From Lentisphaeria bacterium (GTDB lineage: Bacteria; Verrucomicrobiota; Lentisphaeria; Victivallales; Victivallaceae), in NCBI GenBank assembly GCA_018265615.1, contig JABLYX010000079.1, positions 1-19,305 on the forward strand: a stretch of DNA of 19,305 bases, written 5' to 3'. Below are positions 1-7,586 of this stretch, piece by piece. Below the pieces are notes generated by a model. That model did no database searches and was not told the origin of the DNA. It worked only from the letters and a program-made list of their open reading frames with translations. Both the position numbers and the translations under genes were made by a program. Numbering within the stretch: position 1 is the stretch's first letter; the number at the start of each line of letters is the position of its first letter.

Positions 1-2
1 CG

Positions 3-653
3 ATCATCGCGATTCTCGCATCGATGCTTCTGCCCGCGCTGAATCAGGCGCGGGAGAGGGCGAAAGCGACGCAATGCGTGAACAGCCTCAAGCAGATCGG
101 GAATGTCCTGACCTTCTACCAGGAGGATTTCGCGGGTTTCGTCCTCGCGGCCCGGAAGCCGACCGGCACGCACATTCTGTGGAACGATTTTCTCGTGAAC
201 ACGGGCCGGCTCGACATGAAGGTACTTTCCTGCCCGGTTTCGCTGCCGTACTCCGGCGGCTCCGGCTACTTCCTGAAGAACAAGAAGCTGCCGGCGGGGA
301 ACTCGTCGTGGTTCAAGGGCGGATACGGGATGAACAACTGCCGCGCCTACGACGGAGCAACGGCCGTGCAGTGGATCAGGAACTCGCAGGTCAGGCGCCC
401 GTCGATTTATATCTCGTGCGCCGACGCCGCCACCGACGAGGAGGGGGGCGCGCCGGTGACCGGCGCGGTCATGTACGAGGGAGCCGGGCAGCACTACTTC
501 GCGTATCCGTGGCATTACGGCAGCTGCAACATCCTGCGGTTCGACGGGCATGTGAGCGCCGTGCGCGGCGTCAATGAGAAGGAGCTTTACGCCGGTCCGC
601 TCAGGGGCGGTTGGAACGGGGCCGGAACGCCGTGGTCGGCGTGGCAGTATTGA
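3..653 (+). CDS. Pseudopilin-like protein with H-x9-D-G motif (5' end outside window)
   Basis: The gene is cut by the left edge; the reading frame is open from base 3. The first visible residues (IIAILASMLLPALNQARERA) are the second half of a type IV prepilin N-terminal helix, and ATQCVNSLKQIGN follows as in the large prepilin-like families of Planctomycetota and Lentisphaerota. Near the C-terminus His (513-515) is followed after exactly nine residues by Asp-Gly (543-548). This is the H-x9-D-G signature of prepilin-type processing-associated proteins. Such proteins are thought to be inserted by the N-terminal helix and exported or assembled by a type II/IV pilus-like machine; their function is mostly unknown. 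The stop lies 14 bases before the GH13 gene, so the two are probably cotranscribed. An internal ATG at 24 is not the real start, because it falls inside the hydrophobic helix. Confidence 0.9.
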   Translation: MIAILASMLLPALNQARERAKATQCVNSLKQIGNVLTFYQEDFAGFVLAARKPTGTHILWNDFLVNTGRLDMKVLSCPVSLPYSGGSGYFLKNKKLPAGNSSWFKGGYGMNNCRAYDGATAVQWIRNSQVRRPSIYISCADAATDEEGGAPVTGAVMYEGAGQHYFAYPWHYGSCNILRFDGHVSAVRGVNEKELYAGPLRGGWNGAGTPWSAWQY

Positions 654-667
654 GAGAGGAGGGACGC

Positions 668-2191
668 ATGAATATGAAAAGGACAGTACCGTTTTTCGCC
701 GCCTTTTTCGCCGGGTTTCTGCTTTCGGGCGCCGCGATCGACAACTCCGCGCTGATGCCGCCGTACAAGCCGGATGCCGAGGTCATCATGGAGAAGGACG
801 CGGAGGGCGGCGAGACGCCGGATTGGATCAAAAGCCTCATCATCGTCGAACTGCGCATCCACTCCGCTTCGACCGACGGAACCGTAAAGGGGCTGCTCCC
901 GGCCCTCGACCATCTGGCGGAGATGGGGGTCAACGGCGTCTGGCTCACGCCGCCGATCAACGGCGGAAACGGTTACGGAAACTTCGGGATCCACACCGTG
1001 AGTCCGCTGCTGACCGGCGAGAAGGATCCCGTGAAGCAGTGGCAGGTGCTCCGCAACTTCGTGGATGAGGCGCATAAGCGGAATATCCGGGTCTTCTTCG
1101 ACGTTGTGAACTGGGGCGCCACGAAGCACGAGGGCGGCAGCAGGCTGCTGAAGGAGAAGCCGGAGTGGTTCGGGGAGTACTTCGCTCCGTATGCCGGGTG
1201 GTTCTTCAACTGGGAGAACCGGGAGCTCAACGAGTGGTTCTCCTCCCGGCTGGTCGAATGGTTCCTCATGACCGGGGTGGACGGCTTCCGCTGCGACTGT
1301 GCGCCGAACTATTCGGGCTTCGGCCCGTTTGAAACGGCGAAGAAGCGCATGCGCAGTTTCGGCCGCAAGGTCGTCTTCATGGCGGAATGGACCTCGAGCG
1401 GAAAAAATGTGTTCGATCTCGACCAGCTCACCTTCTGCTTCACGGACGCGAAGGGGAAGAGGCGCACGCACTGGGTCGGGGACGTCTATCTGAAAAAGAA
1501 CATCGTCGACATGGTCAAAAGCGGGGAGGAGCTCCACGCGTGGGACGACATGGAACGCGAACCGGGGACGAAACGCTTTTACACCTGCATGCTCTCCTGC
1601 CACGACTCCGATCACTATATTGTGAAGGGAAGCCCGATCGCGATCGGCTATCAGGCGATCTTTGCGCCGTTCATCCCGCTCTGGTATGTCGGCGAGGAGT
1701 GGGACAATGCTCCGCGCTTCTTCGTGGACTACTTCTACAGGCGGGACAAGCATCCGGTCCCGCAGAAGTGGCGGCTCTACGGCAACGTGATCGACTGGGC
1801 GCAGAAGGGGGAGAACCGCGATTTCTTCGAGCTCGTGAAGAAGATGATCCGCATCCGGCGGCAGCACCCGGAGATCTTCGAGTATTTCCCTGGCAGCCAC
1901 CGCGACTCCAACATCTGCAAGGTTGCGACGGACCGTCCGGGGCTCCTGCAGGCATATGCGCGCTTCCGCAACGGCCGTGCGGTTCTCATCGTGCCGAACA
2001 ACACGGAGAGGGCGGAGCGTATTCGCATCACGATCCCGTTCCGGGAGGCGGGGCTTGCGGCCGGAAAGACGTACAGAGTCTCCGACCTGCTGGCTGACCG
2101 CCCCATCCCGGAGGAGCGGAGCGGCTCCTTCAGCGCTGAAATCGCGGCCGGGCAGCTCGGCGTCTTTCTCGTCGCGCCCGAGGAACGATGA
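668..2191 (+). CDS. Secreted GH13 alpha-amylase-family protein
   Basis: The 507-residue protein begins with a signal peptide (MNMKRTVPFFAAFFAGFLLS). ATG 668 is chosen because a GAGAGGAGGG ribosome site (about 653-663) precedes it and the signal peptide starts there; an in-frame ATG at 611 lies inside the upstream gene. The GH13 barrel is recognisable: GVNGVWLTPP, region I DVVNW (D145), region II GFRCDCAP with the nucleophile candidate D210, region III MAEW with acid/base candidate E240, and region IV CHDSDHY with D313. The catalytic Asp-Glu-Asp set is therefore present. Two deviations stand out: the usual Asn-His of region I is Asn-Trp, and region IV has Cys-His-Asp instead of Asn-His-Asp. 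The family hydrolyses or transfers alpha-glucosidic bonds; the exact substrate cannot be read here. A short beta-domain closes the protein from about residue 415. The next gene overlaps its stop codon. Confidence 0.88.
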   Translation: MNMKRTVPFFAAFFAGFLLSGAAIDNSALMPPYKPDAEVIMEKDAEGGETPDWIKSLIIVELRIHSASTDGTVKGLLPALDHLAEMGVNGVWLTPPINGGNGYGNFGIHTVSPLLTGEKDPVKQWQVLRNFVDEAHKRNIRVFFDVVNWGATKHEGGSRLLKEKPEWFGEYFAPYAGWFFNWENRELNEWFSSRLVEWFLMTGVDGFRCDCAPNYSGFGPFETAKKRMRSFGRKVVFMAEWTSSGKNVFDLDQLTFCFTDAKGKRRTHWVGDVYLKKNIVDMVKSGEELHAWDDMEREPGTKRFYTCMLSCHDSDHYIVKGSPIAIGYQAIFAPFIPLWYVGEEWDNAPRFFVDYFYRRDKHPVPQKWRLYGNVIDWAQKGENRDFFELVKKMIRIRRQHPEIFEYFPGSHRDSNICKVATDRPGLLQAYARFRNGRAVLIVPNNTERAERIRITIPFREAGLAAGKTYRVSDLLADRPIPEERSGSFSAEIAAGQLGVFLVAPEER

Positions 2192-3075
2192 AGCGGCTGT
2201 GGCTTGCAGCGCTTCTGCTGCCCGTTTTGGCGGGCTGCCGCGCCCCGGGGGAGCCGGAGCTGCTGACGCACGACACGGGGCCGTTCCGGGTCGAGCTGAT
2301 CGACCCGGCGGCTCCGGCTGACGTGAGGACGACGGGTTGCCGCTTCCTGCGCGGAGGCTGGCTCCGGGGAGTGTATCCGCGCGGTTCGGAGCGGAGCATC
2401 CTGCGGACCCGGTCGGTGCACCCGAGGCTCCCCGCTTTCGGATTTCCATTCGAATTCTACCCGACCCCTGAACTGGCGTCCGGGGAAGCTCCGGGGCATT
2501 CGACCCGGCTTCAGCTCGGCGTCGGCATTGTCCGCGAGAAGGGCGAGGGCAGGTTCGAAACCGTTCCGGTCGAACTGTTCCCGTGGCAGAGCTCGAAGGA
2601 GAACGCGGGGACGGAAACGCGCTTCACGTTCCGGCAGGAGTCCGGCATACATGCCGGATATGCGTATGAGTTGACTGTGTGCGTTACGCTGGAGCAGGGG
2701 GGGGATTTCGTCGGCTTCGAGCTGGAGCTTGCCAATACCGGCGCGAAACCGATCGAATCCGAATTGTACGCGCACCCGTTCTTTGAGGCGGTCCCCGGCT
2801 TCGGGGAGGGGTGGTTCCGCCTGCCGGGAGCGCCCCGGGAGACGATCGCGGCGGCTCCCGGCTCCCGGGAATTCGTGAAGCGCGCGGAGACTGTTTCCGC
2901 CGGGAACTTCTCGCCGCTATGCAAGGCGGTTGCGATCCGTACCGTTCCCCCCATGCACAGGGCCGTTTTCTGGAAAAATTCCGTGGACTGCTTCTCCCTG
3001 GAGCCCTTCTGGCCCGTTTCCCTCCGCCCCGGCGAGCGGCGGAAATGGGAGTGCGTGCTGACGGTCATCCGGTAG
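2188..3075 (+). CDS. Lipoprotein with galactose-mutarotase-like fold
   Basis: The 295-residue protein starts with a lipoprotein signal (MKRLWLAALLLPVLAGC); the lipobox LAGC puts the lipidated cysteine at residue 17. The body resembles aldose 1-epimerase/mutarotase-like proteins: a beta-rich sequence with GDFVGFELELANTG, then YAHPFFE (H196 aligning with the conserved mutarotase His region), and a C-terminal EPFWPVSLRPGERRKWE strand typical of the fold. The full catalytic set (second His and the C-terminal Glu) is not clearly visible, so it may bind sugars rather than isomerise them. Its start overlaps the GH13 stop in an ATGA, so translation is coupled. A membrane-anchored sugar-binding or anomer-converting partner of the secreted amylase is the likely role. 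The fold assignment is inferred from short motifs only. Confidence 0.65.
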   Translation: MKRLWLAALLLPVLAGCRAPGEPELLTHDTGPFRVELIDPAAPADVRTTGCRFLRGGWLRGVYPRGSERSILRTRSVHPRLPAFGFPFEFYPTPELASGEAPGHSTRLQLGVGIVREKGEGRFETVPVELFPWQSSKENAGTETRFTFRQESGIHAGYAYELTVCVTLEQGGDFVGFELELANTGAKPIESELYAHPFFEAVPGFGEGWFRLPGAPRETIAAAPGSREFVKRAETVSAGNFSPLCKAVAIRTVPPMHRAVFWKNSVDCFSLEPFWPVSLRPGERRKWECVLTVIR

Positions 3076-3102
3076 CGCGCCATTCCGAGGTCATGGCCGG
3101 GC

Positions 3103-3130
3103 TTGCATTTTCCTGCGGCGGCGGTATAGT
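3103..3130 (+). promoter_or_regulatory. Promoter candidate for the AraC-type regulator gene
   Basis: TTGCAT (3103-3108) and TATAGT (3125-3130) are separated by 16 bases. The predicted start of transcription is near 3137, giving a leader of about 40 bases. The site lies in the 102-base gap between the lipoprotein stop and the regulator start, so the regulator need not depend on the upstream operon. Confidence 0.55.
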
Positions 3131-3177
3131 ATGGCCGGCATTTTGAGAATGGGAACGGGAACTCCGGAGGAATCCCG

Positions 3178-4020
3178 ATGCGGACGATTCACCTGAAGGA
3201 TTACGTCGCGGGCGATCTGCCCGTCGGCATCTGGATCTGCCGGCGCGCGGGCGATTACGCCGTCCACCGGCACGACTGCCTTGAGCTGATGCTCGTGACC
3301 CGCGGCTCCGGCGTCTGCCGGGTCAACGGCACACCGTATCCCGTTCTGGCCGGAGACGTCTACTTTCTCGGGAGCGGCGATGTCCACAGCTACGAAATGT
3401 CCCCGTGCTGCACCTTCTACAATCTGCTCTTCGCGCCGGAGTTCCCCGCCAATGAGCCGGAGGTCGCCGAGTTTCTGGCGCGGCGGCAGCGGGAGCCGGG
3501 GGGACGGGCCGTCCGTTTCTCCCTGCGCGACACCGGCAGAATGCAGCAGTTCGCCGACGCGCTGAAGCTGGAGCTGGACTCGCGCCGTCCGGGCCGTCAG
3601 GCGATGGTCCGGTCTCTGCTGAACGGGTTCCTGATCCGGCTCCTGCGCAACGGTTCATCCGGTGACGGCATGTGGGAGGGGGGGGCGGAGCCGCAGCGTT
3701 TTTCCGCACTGATGGAGTTCATCAACTCCAATCCGGAGCGGACGCTGAGCGGCGAACTTCTGGCGAAGCGGGCCGGGATGAGCGTTTCACGCTTCCGCGC
3801 CGCGTTCAGGAAATGGACCGGGCAGTCGCTTCGCGCCTATCAGGAGGCGCTGCGGATCGACCGGGCGCGGATGCTTCTGGAGGATCCGGAGCTCCCCATC
3901 GGCGAGATCGCCCTGCGGCTCGGTTTTTACGACAACAGCCACTTCACGCGCAGCTTTCTGGCGGGAACGGGTGTCTCTCCGCGCGACTACCGGCGCTCAT
4001 GCGGCGCGCGGGAGCCCTGA
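3178..4020 (+). CDS. AraC-family transcriptional regulator with cupin sensor domain
   Basis: The 280-residue protein has an N-terminal cupin-like AraC ligand domain: H30/H32 in YAVHRHDCLELMLVTRG, then VLAGDVYFLGSGDVHSYE with H70. The C-terminal part is a double helix-turn-helix DNA-binding domain. HTH1 covers LSGELLAKRAGMSVSRFRAAF; HTH2 covers IGEIALRLGFYDNSHFTRSF, with the hallmark GFYDNSHF at residues 249-256 and a final GVSPRDYRR. ATG 3178 is supported by CGGAGGAAT (3165-3172). It lies between the GH13/lipoprotein pair and the ADP-ribosylglycohydrolase gene, all on the same strand. In this family the N-terminal pocket usually binds a sugar or related small molecule and the protein activates neighbouring carbohydrate genes. 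The ligand is not readable from the sequence. Confidence 0.93.
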   Translation: MRTIHLKDYVAGDLPVGIWICRRAGDYAVHRHDCLELMLVTRGSGVCRVNGTPYPVLAGDVYFLGSGDVHSYEMSPCCTFYNLLFAPEFPANEPEVAEFLARRQREPGGRAVRFSLRDTGRMQQFADALKLELDSRRPGRQAMVRSLLNGFLIRLLRNGSSGDGMWEGGAEPQRFSALMEFINSNPERTLSGELLAKRAGMSVSRFRAAFRKWTGQSLRAYQEALRIDRARMLLEDPELPIGEIALRLGFYDNSHFTRSFLAGTGVSPRDYRRSCGAREP

Positions 4021-4082
4021 GTAAAAAAAGTCGTTTCTCACAAAAAATTCGGCGGATCGTACAACTTTTTCCGGCATTTCCG

Positions 4083-4091
4083 TGGTATACT
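4083..4091 (+). promoter_or_regulatory. Extended -10 promoter element before the ADP-ribosylglycohydrolase gene
   Basis: TGG followed directly by TATACT (4086-4091) forms an extended -10 (TG-N-TATAAT type). No good -35 hexamer lies 16-18 bases upstream, which fits an extended -10 promoter or one needing an activator such as the adjacent AraC protein. The gene starts at 4123 with TGGAGGAA (4111-4118) as ribosome site. Confidence 0.5.
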
Positions 4092-4122
4092 ATGCACAGT
4101 TTCAATTTATTGGAGGAACATC

Positions 4123-6033
4123 ATGGATTACCGGGAATATTTCGACAGGGTATACGGCTGCTGGCTCGGCAAATGCATCTGCGGCTCGATCGGCGCGCCG
4201 CTGGAAGGGTGCAAACAGCTTTTCAACTACCGGTTCGATCCGGCGTTCTGGCGCATCGCGCTGCCGAATGACGATCTTGAACTCCAGATCCTGTGGCTCA
4301 ACGTGATCGAGAGGATCGGGCTCGGCTTCGACGCGGACGACCTCGCCGATGCGTTTCTCGCCCATGTGCCGTACAATCCGGGCGAATACGCCTATTTCAA
4401 GCGCAACTACCGGCGCGGCATCCATCCGCCCGCCTCCGGAACCTACAACAACCACTACTACCACGAGGGGATGGGCTGCTGTATCCGCGCCGAGATCTGG
4501 GCCTGCCTCGCGGCCGGGGATCCGGCACTGGCCGCCCGGATCTGCCGGGAGGACGGGCAGATCGACCATTCGGCGGAGTCGGTCTATTCGGAGTCGTTCG
4601 TCGCCGCGGCCGAAGCGGCCGCTTTCGTTGAATCGGACCTTGACCGGCTGATCGCCGCCGGGCTCGCGCAGATTCCGCCCGGTTCGAAGCTTGCGAAGCT
4701 CGTGCGCGACGTCCTGCGCTGGTGCGGGGAGGAAAGCGACTGGCGGAGGGTCCGCGAACAGGTGCTCCGCCACTACGGCCACCCGGACTGCACGAATATG
4801 TTCCAGAACATCGGCATCACGCTGCTGGCGCTGAAGATGGGCGGGGGCGACCTCGAAAAGACGACGCTGATCGCGCTCAACAGCGGTTACGACACCGACT
4901 GCACCTGCGGCATTGCGGGAGCGGTTCTCGGCATTGTTTCCGGAGCGGAGGCGCTGCAGCGGAAGTACGGCGTTTCCGACACCGGCTTCGTGACCAATTT
5001 CAAACTCCACCGTCCGTCGGACCGGATCGAGCGGCTGGCGCGCGACGTCGCCCGGCTGACCGGGGAGGCCGAACGCTTCTGGAACCGTTCGCTCAGGGTC
5101 ACGGGACTTCCCCCGGAGGTCGCCGGGTTCCGGCTGCCGGAGCGGAAGCGTGCATTCCGGTTCCGGACCGAATATGATGGGCTGCCGGTGATCGAGGCGG
5201 GCTGCTCGGCCCGCTGCCGTCTCCTGATCGACAACCTGAGCGGCCGCGATTTCCACGGAAGACTGCATCTCTCCTCCGACACGCTGATTCCGGAGTATTC
5301 CGATGCGGTTGCAATTCCGGCGGGCGGCAGCGTCGCGGTCGCGGTGACGGTGCGCCACACGGACAGCGCTGAGATTTCCGACGCCAATCTGGTTCATGCG
5401 GAGCTGGCCGGAACGGCGTATGATTTCGGATTCGCGGCGGCGGTTCCGTTCCGGGTTTACGGGCCCCTCGCGGACAATTTCGACAATGTGCCGCAGGTGG
5501 ATCTGTTCGGGCCGCACTACGACAAATTTCTGCCGCAGGGGGATTTCCCGAACCGCAGTACGGCGGTCCGCAACTACCATTTGAATTCCCGCGCCGGGCT
5601 CGACCTGTCGCTGCCGGACGAGGCGGAGCTTGTCGCCGGGACGTCCGGGCGCGAACCGGACGGGCGGATTGCCGCCGCCGACGACCTGATTCCGGTTGAC
5701 TCCGCGTTCGGCTGTGCGGGGCCCGCGACCTTCTACCTCGTTTCGGAGTTCACGACGCCGGTCGACATGGATATGCCGATCAGCATCGGCCACTCCGGCC
5801 CGCTGGTTTTCTGGCTCGACGGCCGCGAGCTCGTGCGCAGCCGGCTCGAAACCTGGCGGACGCCGGAGAACCTGAACCTTGATATGGTGAAGCTCCCGGC
5901 GGGCAAACACCGCGCGGTCTTCAAGGTCGTGCGGCAGGGCGAGCGTGTGACGCTCAGCATCAACTACAAGGGCAGCTTCCGGCCGGGCGAGCGCGCCGAC
6001 GCACATTGCACGAATTTCATCTGGCTGGCCTGA
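4123..6033 (+). CDS. ADP-ribosylglycohydrolase-family protein with C-terminal beta domains
   Basis: Residues 1 to about 330 resemble the all-helical DraG/ARH fold: YGCWLGKCICGSIGAPLEG at the N-terminus, an acidic pair D50-D51 in PNDDLELQILWL, and a second metal-binding motif GYDTDC with D257 and D259 followed by GIAGAVLGIVSG. Canonical members read T-D-D-T at the first site; here it is N-D-D-L, so metal binding or substrate choice may differ. About 300 extra residues follow. They look like a beta-sandwich (about 345-450) and a second jelly-roll-like domain (about 460-636) with strands such as GPLVFWLDGREL and LPAGKHRAVFKVV, which suggest carbohydrate or ligand binding. No signal peptide is seen. 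Most known members remove ADP-ribose from proteins or act on ADP-ribose derivatives, but relatives in carbohydrate gene clusters may act on other glycosidic substrates; that last step is inference. Confidence 0.85.
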   Translation: MDYREYFDRVYGCWLGKCICGSIGAPLEGCKQLFNYRFDPAFWRIALPNDDLELQILWLNVIERIGLGFDADDLADAFLAHVPYNPGEYAYFKRNYRRGIHPPASGTYNNHYYHEGMGCCIRAEIWACLAAGDPALAARICREDGQIDHSAESVYSESFVAAAEAAAFVESDLDRLIAAGLAQIPPGSKLAKLVRDVLRWCGEESDWRRVREQVLRHYGHPDCTNMFQNIGITLLALKMGGGDLEKTTLIALNSGYDTDCTCGIAGAVLGIVSGAEALQRKYGVSDTGFVTNFKLHRPSDRIERLARDVARLTGEAERFWNRSLRVTGLPPEVAGFRLPERKRAFRFRTEYDGLPVIEAGCSARCRLLIDNLSGRDFHGRLHLSSDTLIPEYSDAVAIPAGGSVAVAVTVRHTDSAEISDANLVHAELAGTAYDFGFAAAVPFRVYGPLADNFDNVPQVDLFGPHYDKFLPQGDFPNRSTAVRNYHLNSRAGLDLSLPDEAELVAGTSGREPDGRIAAADDLIPVDSAFGCAGPATFYLVSEFTTPVDMDMPISIGHSGPLVFWLDGRELVRSRLETWRTPENLNLDMVKLPAGKHRAVFKVVRQGERVTLSINYKGSFRPGERADAHCTNFIWLA

Positions 6034-6043
6034 CAGGCGGGGA

Positions 6044-6063
6044 TTCAAGGCGGTCAGCTTGAA
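6044..6063 (+). repeat. Short inverted repeat overlapping a -35 box
   Basis: TTCAAG (6044-6049) and CTTGAA (6058-6063) are exact inverted copies separated by eight bases. The right arm overlaps the -35 hexamer of the transporter promoter, as a repressor or activator site might. A 6-base arm is short, so chance is possible. Confidence 0.35.
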
Positions 6064-6086
6064 CCGGCGCTGTTTCATGCTATATT
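6059..6086 (+). promoter_or_regulatory. Promoter candidate for the SotB-like transporter gene
   Basis: TTGAAC (6059-6064) and TATATT (6081-6086) are separated by 16 bases. They lie in the 122-base gap after the ADP-ribosylglycohydrolase stop and leave a leader of about 60 bases before the transporter ATG at 6156. The leader has no strong purine-rich ribosome site. Confidence 0.5.
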
Positions 6087-6155
6087 ACCCGATTCGTGAT
6101 TTTTATTGGGAGATAACACATTCCCGCCGATTTCTCAACCGCGGCCGCCGGTACT

Positions 6156-7325
6156 ATGAAAAAAAGCATGTCATTGAAAGAGTGGCTCCCCCTTGCGGGG
6201 ATGACCTTTTCCGCATTCATCTTCAACACGTCCGAGTTCATGCCGATCGGGCTGCTGACCGATATCGCGGCCGGCTTCGGGATAACGGAGGCCCGCGCCG
6301 GGCTGCTGATTTCGGTTTACGCATGGGTCGTCACGCTGCTGTCTCTGCCGCTGATGCTGCTGGTCTGCCGGATGGAGATGCGCAGGCTGCTGCTCTGCAC
6401 GCTCGCTCTGTTCGGCGTGTGCCAGGTGCTTTCGGCGGTTTCCGCGAGCTTCGGCGTGCTGATGCTCTCCCGGATCGGGGTCGCCTGCTCCCACGCCGTT
6501 TTCTGGTCCATCGCCTCCCCGATTGCGGTCCGGGTGGTTTCGGAGGAGCACCGTCCGCTGGCGCTCAGCATGATCGTCACCGGAACCTCCGTGGCCATGA
6601 TCGCCGGCCTGCCGCTGGGGCGCATCGTCGGGCTGCATATCGGCTGGCGAATGACCTTTTTCTGCGTGGCGATCACGGCGTTTGCCATATTGCTGTACCT
6701 GATGAAAGTTGCGCCGAAGCTGCCGAGCCGCCAGACCTTTTCGCTGAACGAGCTGCCCCGGCTGCTGAAGAATCCGCTGCTGACCGGCATCTACTGGCTC
6801 ACGCTTCTTGTCGCCACCGCCTACTACACGGGATACAGCTACATCGAACCCTTCCTGAAACAGGTGGCGGGGTTGGGGGAGGGGTGGATCACACTGACGC
6901 TGTCGCTGTTCGGCGTATCGGGGATTCTGGGCAGCTTTCTGTTTTCATGCTGCTACGGCAGGTTTTCCCATCCGTTCATCAAAGCAGCGACGGCGGGAAT
7001 TGCGGCATCGCTTCTGCTGCTCTACCCCGCTTCGTTTCATCCGGGAGCGGTCATACTGCTGTGCTGCTTCTGGGGAGTGGCGGTGACGGCGTTCAGTGTC
7101 GTGTTTCAGGCGGAAATCATCAGGCATACGCGGCAGGAGGCCACGGCGGTGGCGATGTCCATTTTCTCCGGGATTTTCAACCTCGGAATCGGCTGCGGGA
7201 CATTGCTCGGAGGGGCTGTCTGTGCATACGCCTCCATCTCGTGGATCGGTTTTGCGGGAGGTGTGCCAGCGCTCCTTGCAACCCTTTACTGCACACGCAG
7301 GCTTCTGAAGCTGCTGAAGGTATAA
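6156..7325 (+). CDS. sotB: SotB-like MFS sugar efflux transporter
   Basis: The 389-residue, very hydrophobic protein fits a 12-helix major facilitator. Its N-terminus (FIFNTSEFMPIGLLTDIA) closely parallels the E. coli sugar efflux transporter SotB/YdeA (remembered as FIFNTTEFVPVGLLSDIA). Further matching stretches are YAWVV, SRIGVACSHAVFWSI, LPLGRIVGLHIGWRMTFF, YSYIEPFLKQVAG and MSIFSGIFNLGIG. The length is close to the family's usual 390-400 residues, so the gene appears complete. SotB exports arabinose, IPTG and other sugars in E. coli by proton antiport. ATG 6156 matches the expected N-terminus although its ribosome site is weak. Its position after the ADP-ribosylglycohydrolase and AraC genes suggests export or overflow control of a sugar product in that module; the substrate is unknown. 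Confidence 0.88.
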   Translation: MKKSMSLKEWLPLAGMTFSAFIFNTSEFMPIGLLTDIAAGFGITEARAGLLISVYAWVVTLLSLPLMLLVCRMEMRRLLLCTLALFGVCQVLSAVSASFGVLMLSRIGVACSHAVFWSIASPIAVRVVSEEHRPLALSMIVTGTSVAMIAGLPLGRIVGLHIGWRMTFFCVAITAFAILLYLMKVAPKLPSRQTFSLNELPRLLKNPLLTGIYWLTLLVATAYYTGYSYIEPFLKQVAGLGEGWITLTLSLFGVSGILGSFLFSCCYGRFSHPFIKAATAGIAASLLLLYPASFHPGAVILLCCFWGVAVTAFSVVFQAEIIRHTRQEATAVAMSIFSGIFNLGIGCGTLLGGAVCAYASISWIGFAGGVPALLATLYCTRRLLKLLKV

Positions 7326-7340
7326 TCTCCCGAAAGAGCC

Positions 7341-7586
7341 ATGTCCGGAACCTCTCAAGCCCTCCGGTTGACCTTCCGCGGTTCGGGAGTTCCTGTGGCG
7401 AATTGGGGCGCGGGACCGCTGCCGGTGCGCAAAGCGGTTGCGGATTTCACCCTCGCGCTGCCGCCGGACGGCAGGAAGCTCTGCGCGCTCGATTACGCGG
7501 GGCGGCGACGGAAAGAGCTGCCTCTGAATTGGTCCGGCACGGCGGAGAATCACAGCCGTGAAAGGTTTCTATTTTGCCTCATTTGA
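7341..7586 (+). other. 81-codon open frame, possible remnant of a glycosidase C-terminus
   Basis: This 243-base gap between convergent genes (transporter stop 7325, regulator stop 7569) holds an open frame continuing in the same frame as the transporter after its stop. Part of the translation (FTLALPPDGRKLCALDYAGR, then RRKELPLN) looks like the closing beta-strands of a secreted carbohydrate enzyme. There is no convincing ribosome site, and the last bases overlap the regulator gene on the other strand. It may be a decayed fragment left by a rearrangement or simply a chance open frame in GC-rich DNA. No good terminator is visible in the gap; a 6-base-stem hairpin (7458-7474) lacks a T-tract. 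Confidence 0.2.

Noticed and set aside
587..2449. Minus-strand 620-codon open frame over the GH13 gene
   Set aside because: It is a shadow of a gene with a clear GH13 catalytic set, and it runs across two real genes and a gene junction.
4102..6078. Minus-strand 658-codon open frame over the ADP-ribosylglycohydrolase gene
   Set aside because: It is a GC-rich shadow frame, Arg/Pro/Val-rich with no recognisable motifs. The plus strand holds clear metal-site motifs and a ribosome site.
7458..7474. CTGCCG/CGGCAG hairpin between the convergent genes
   Set aside because: The stem is six bases with no T-run on either strand, so it is not supported as a terminator.
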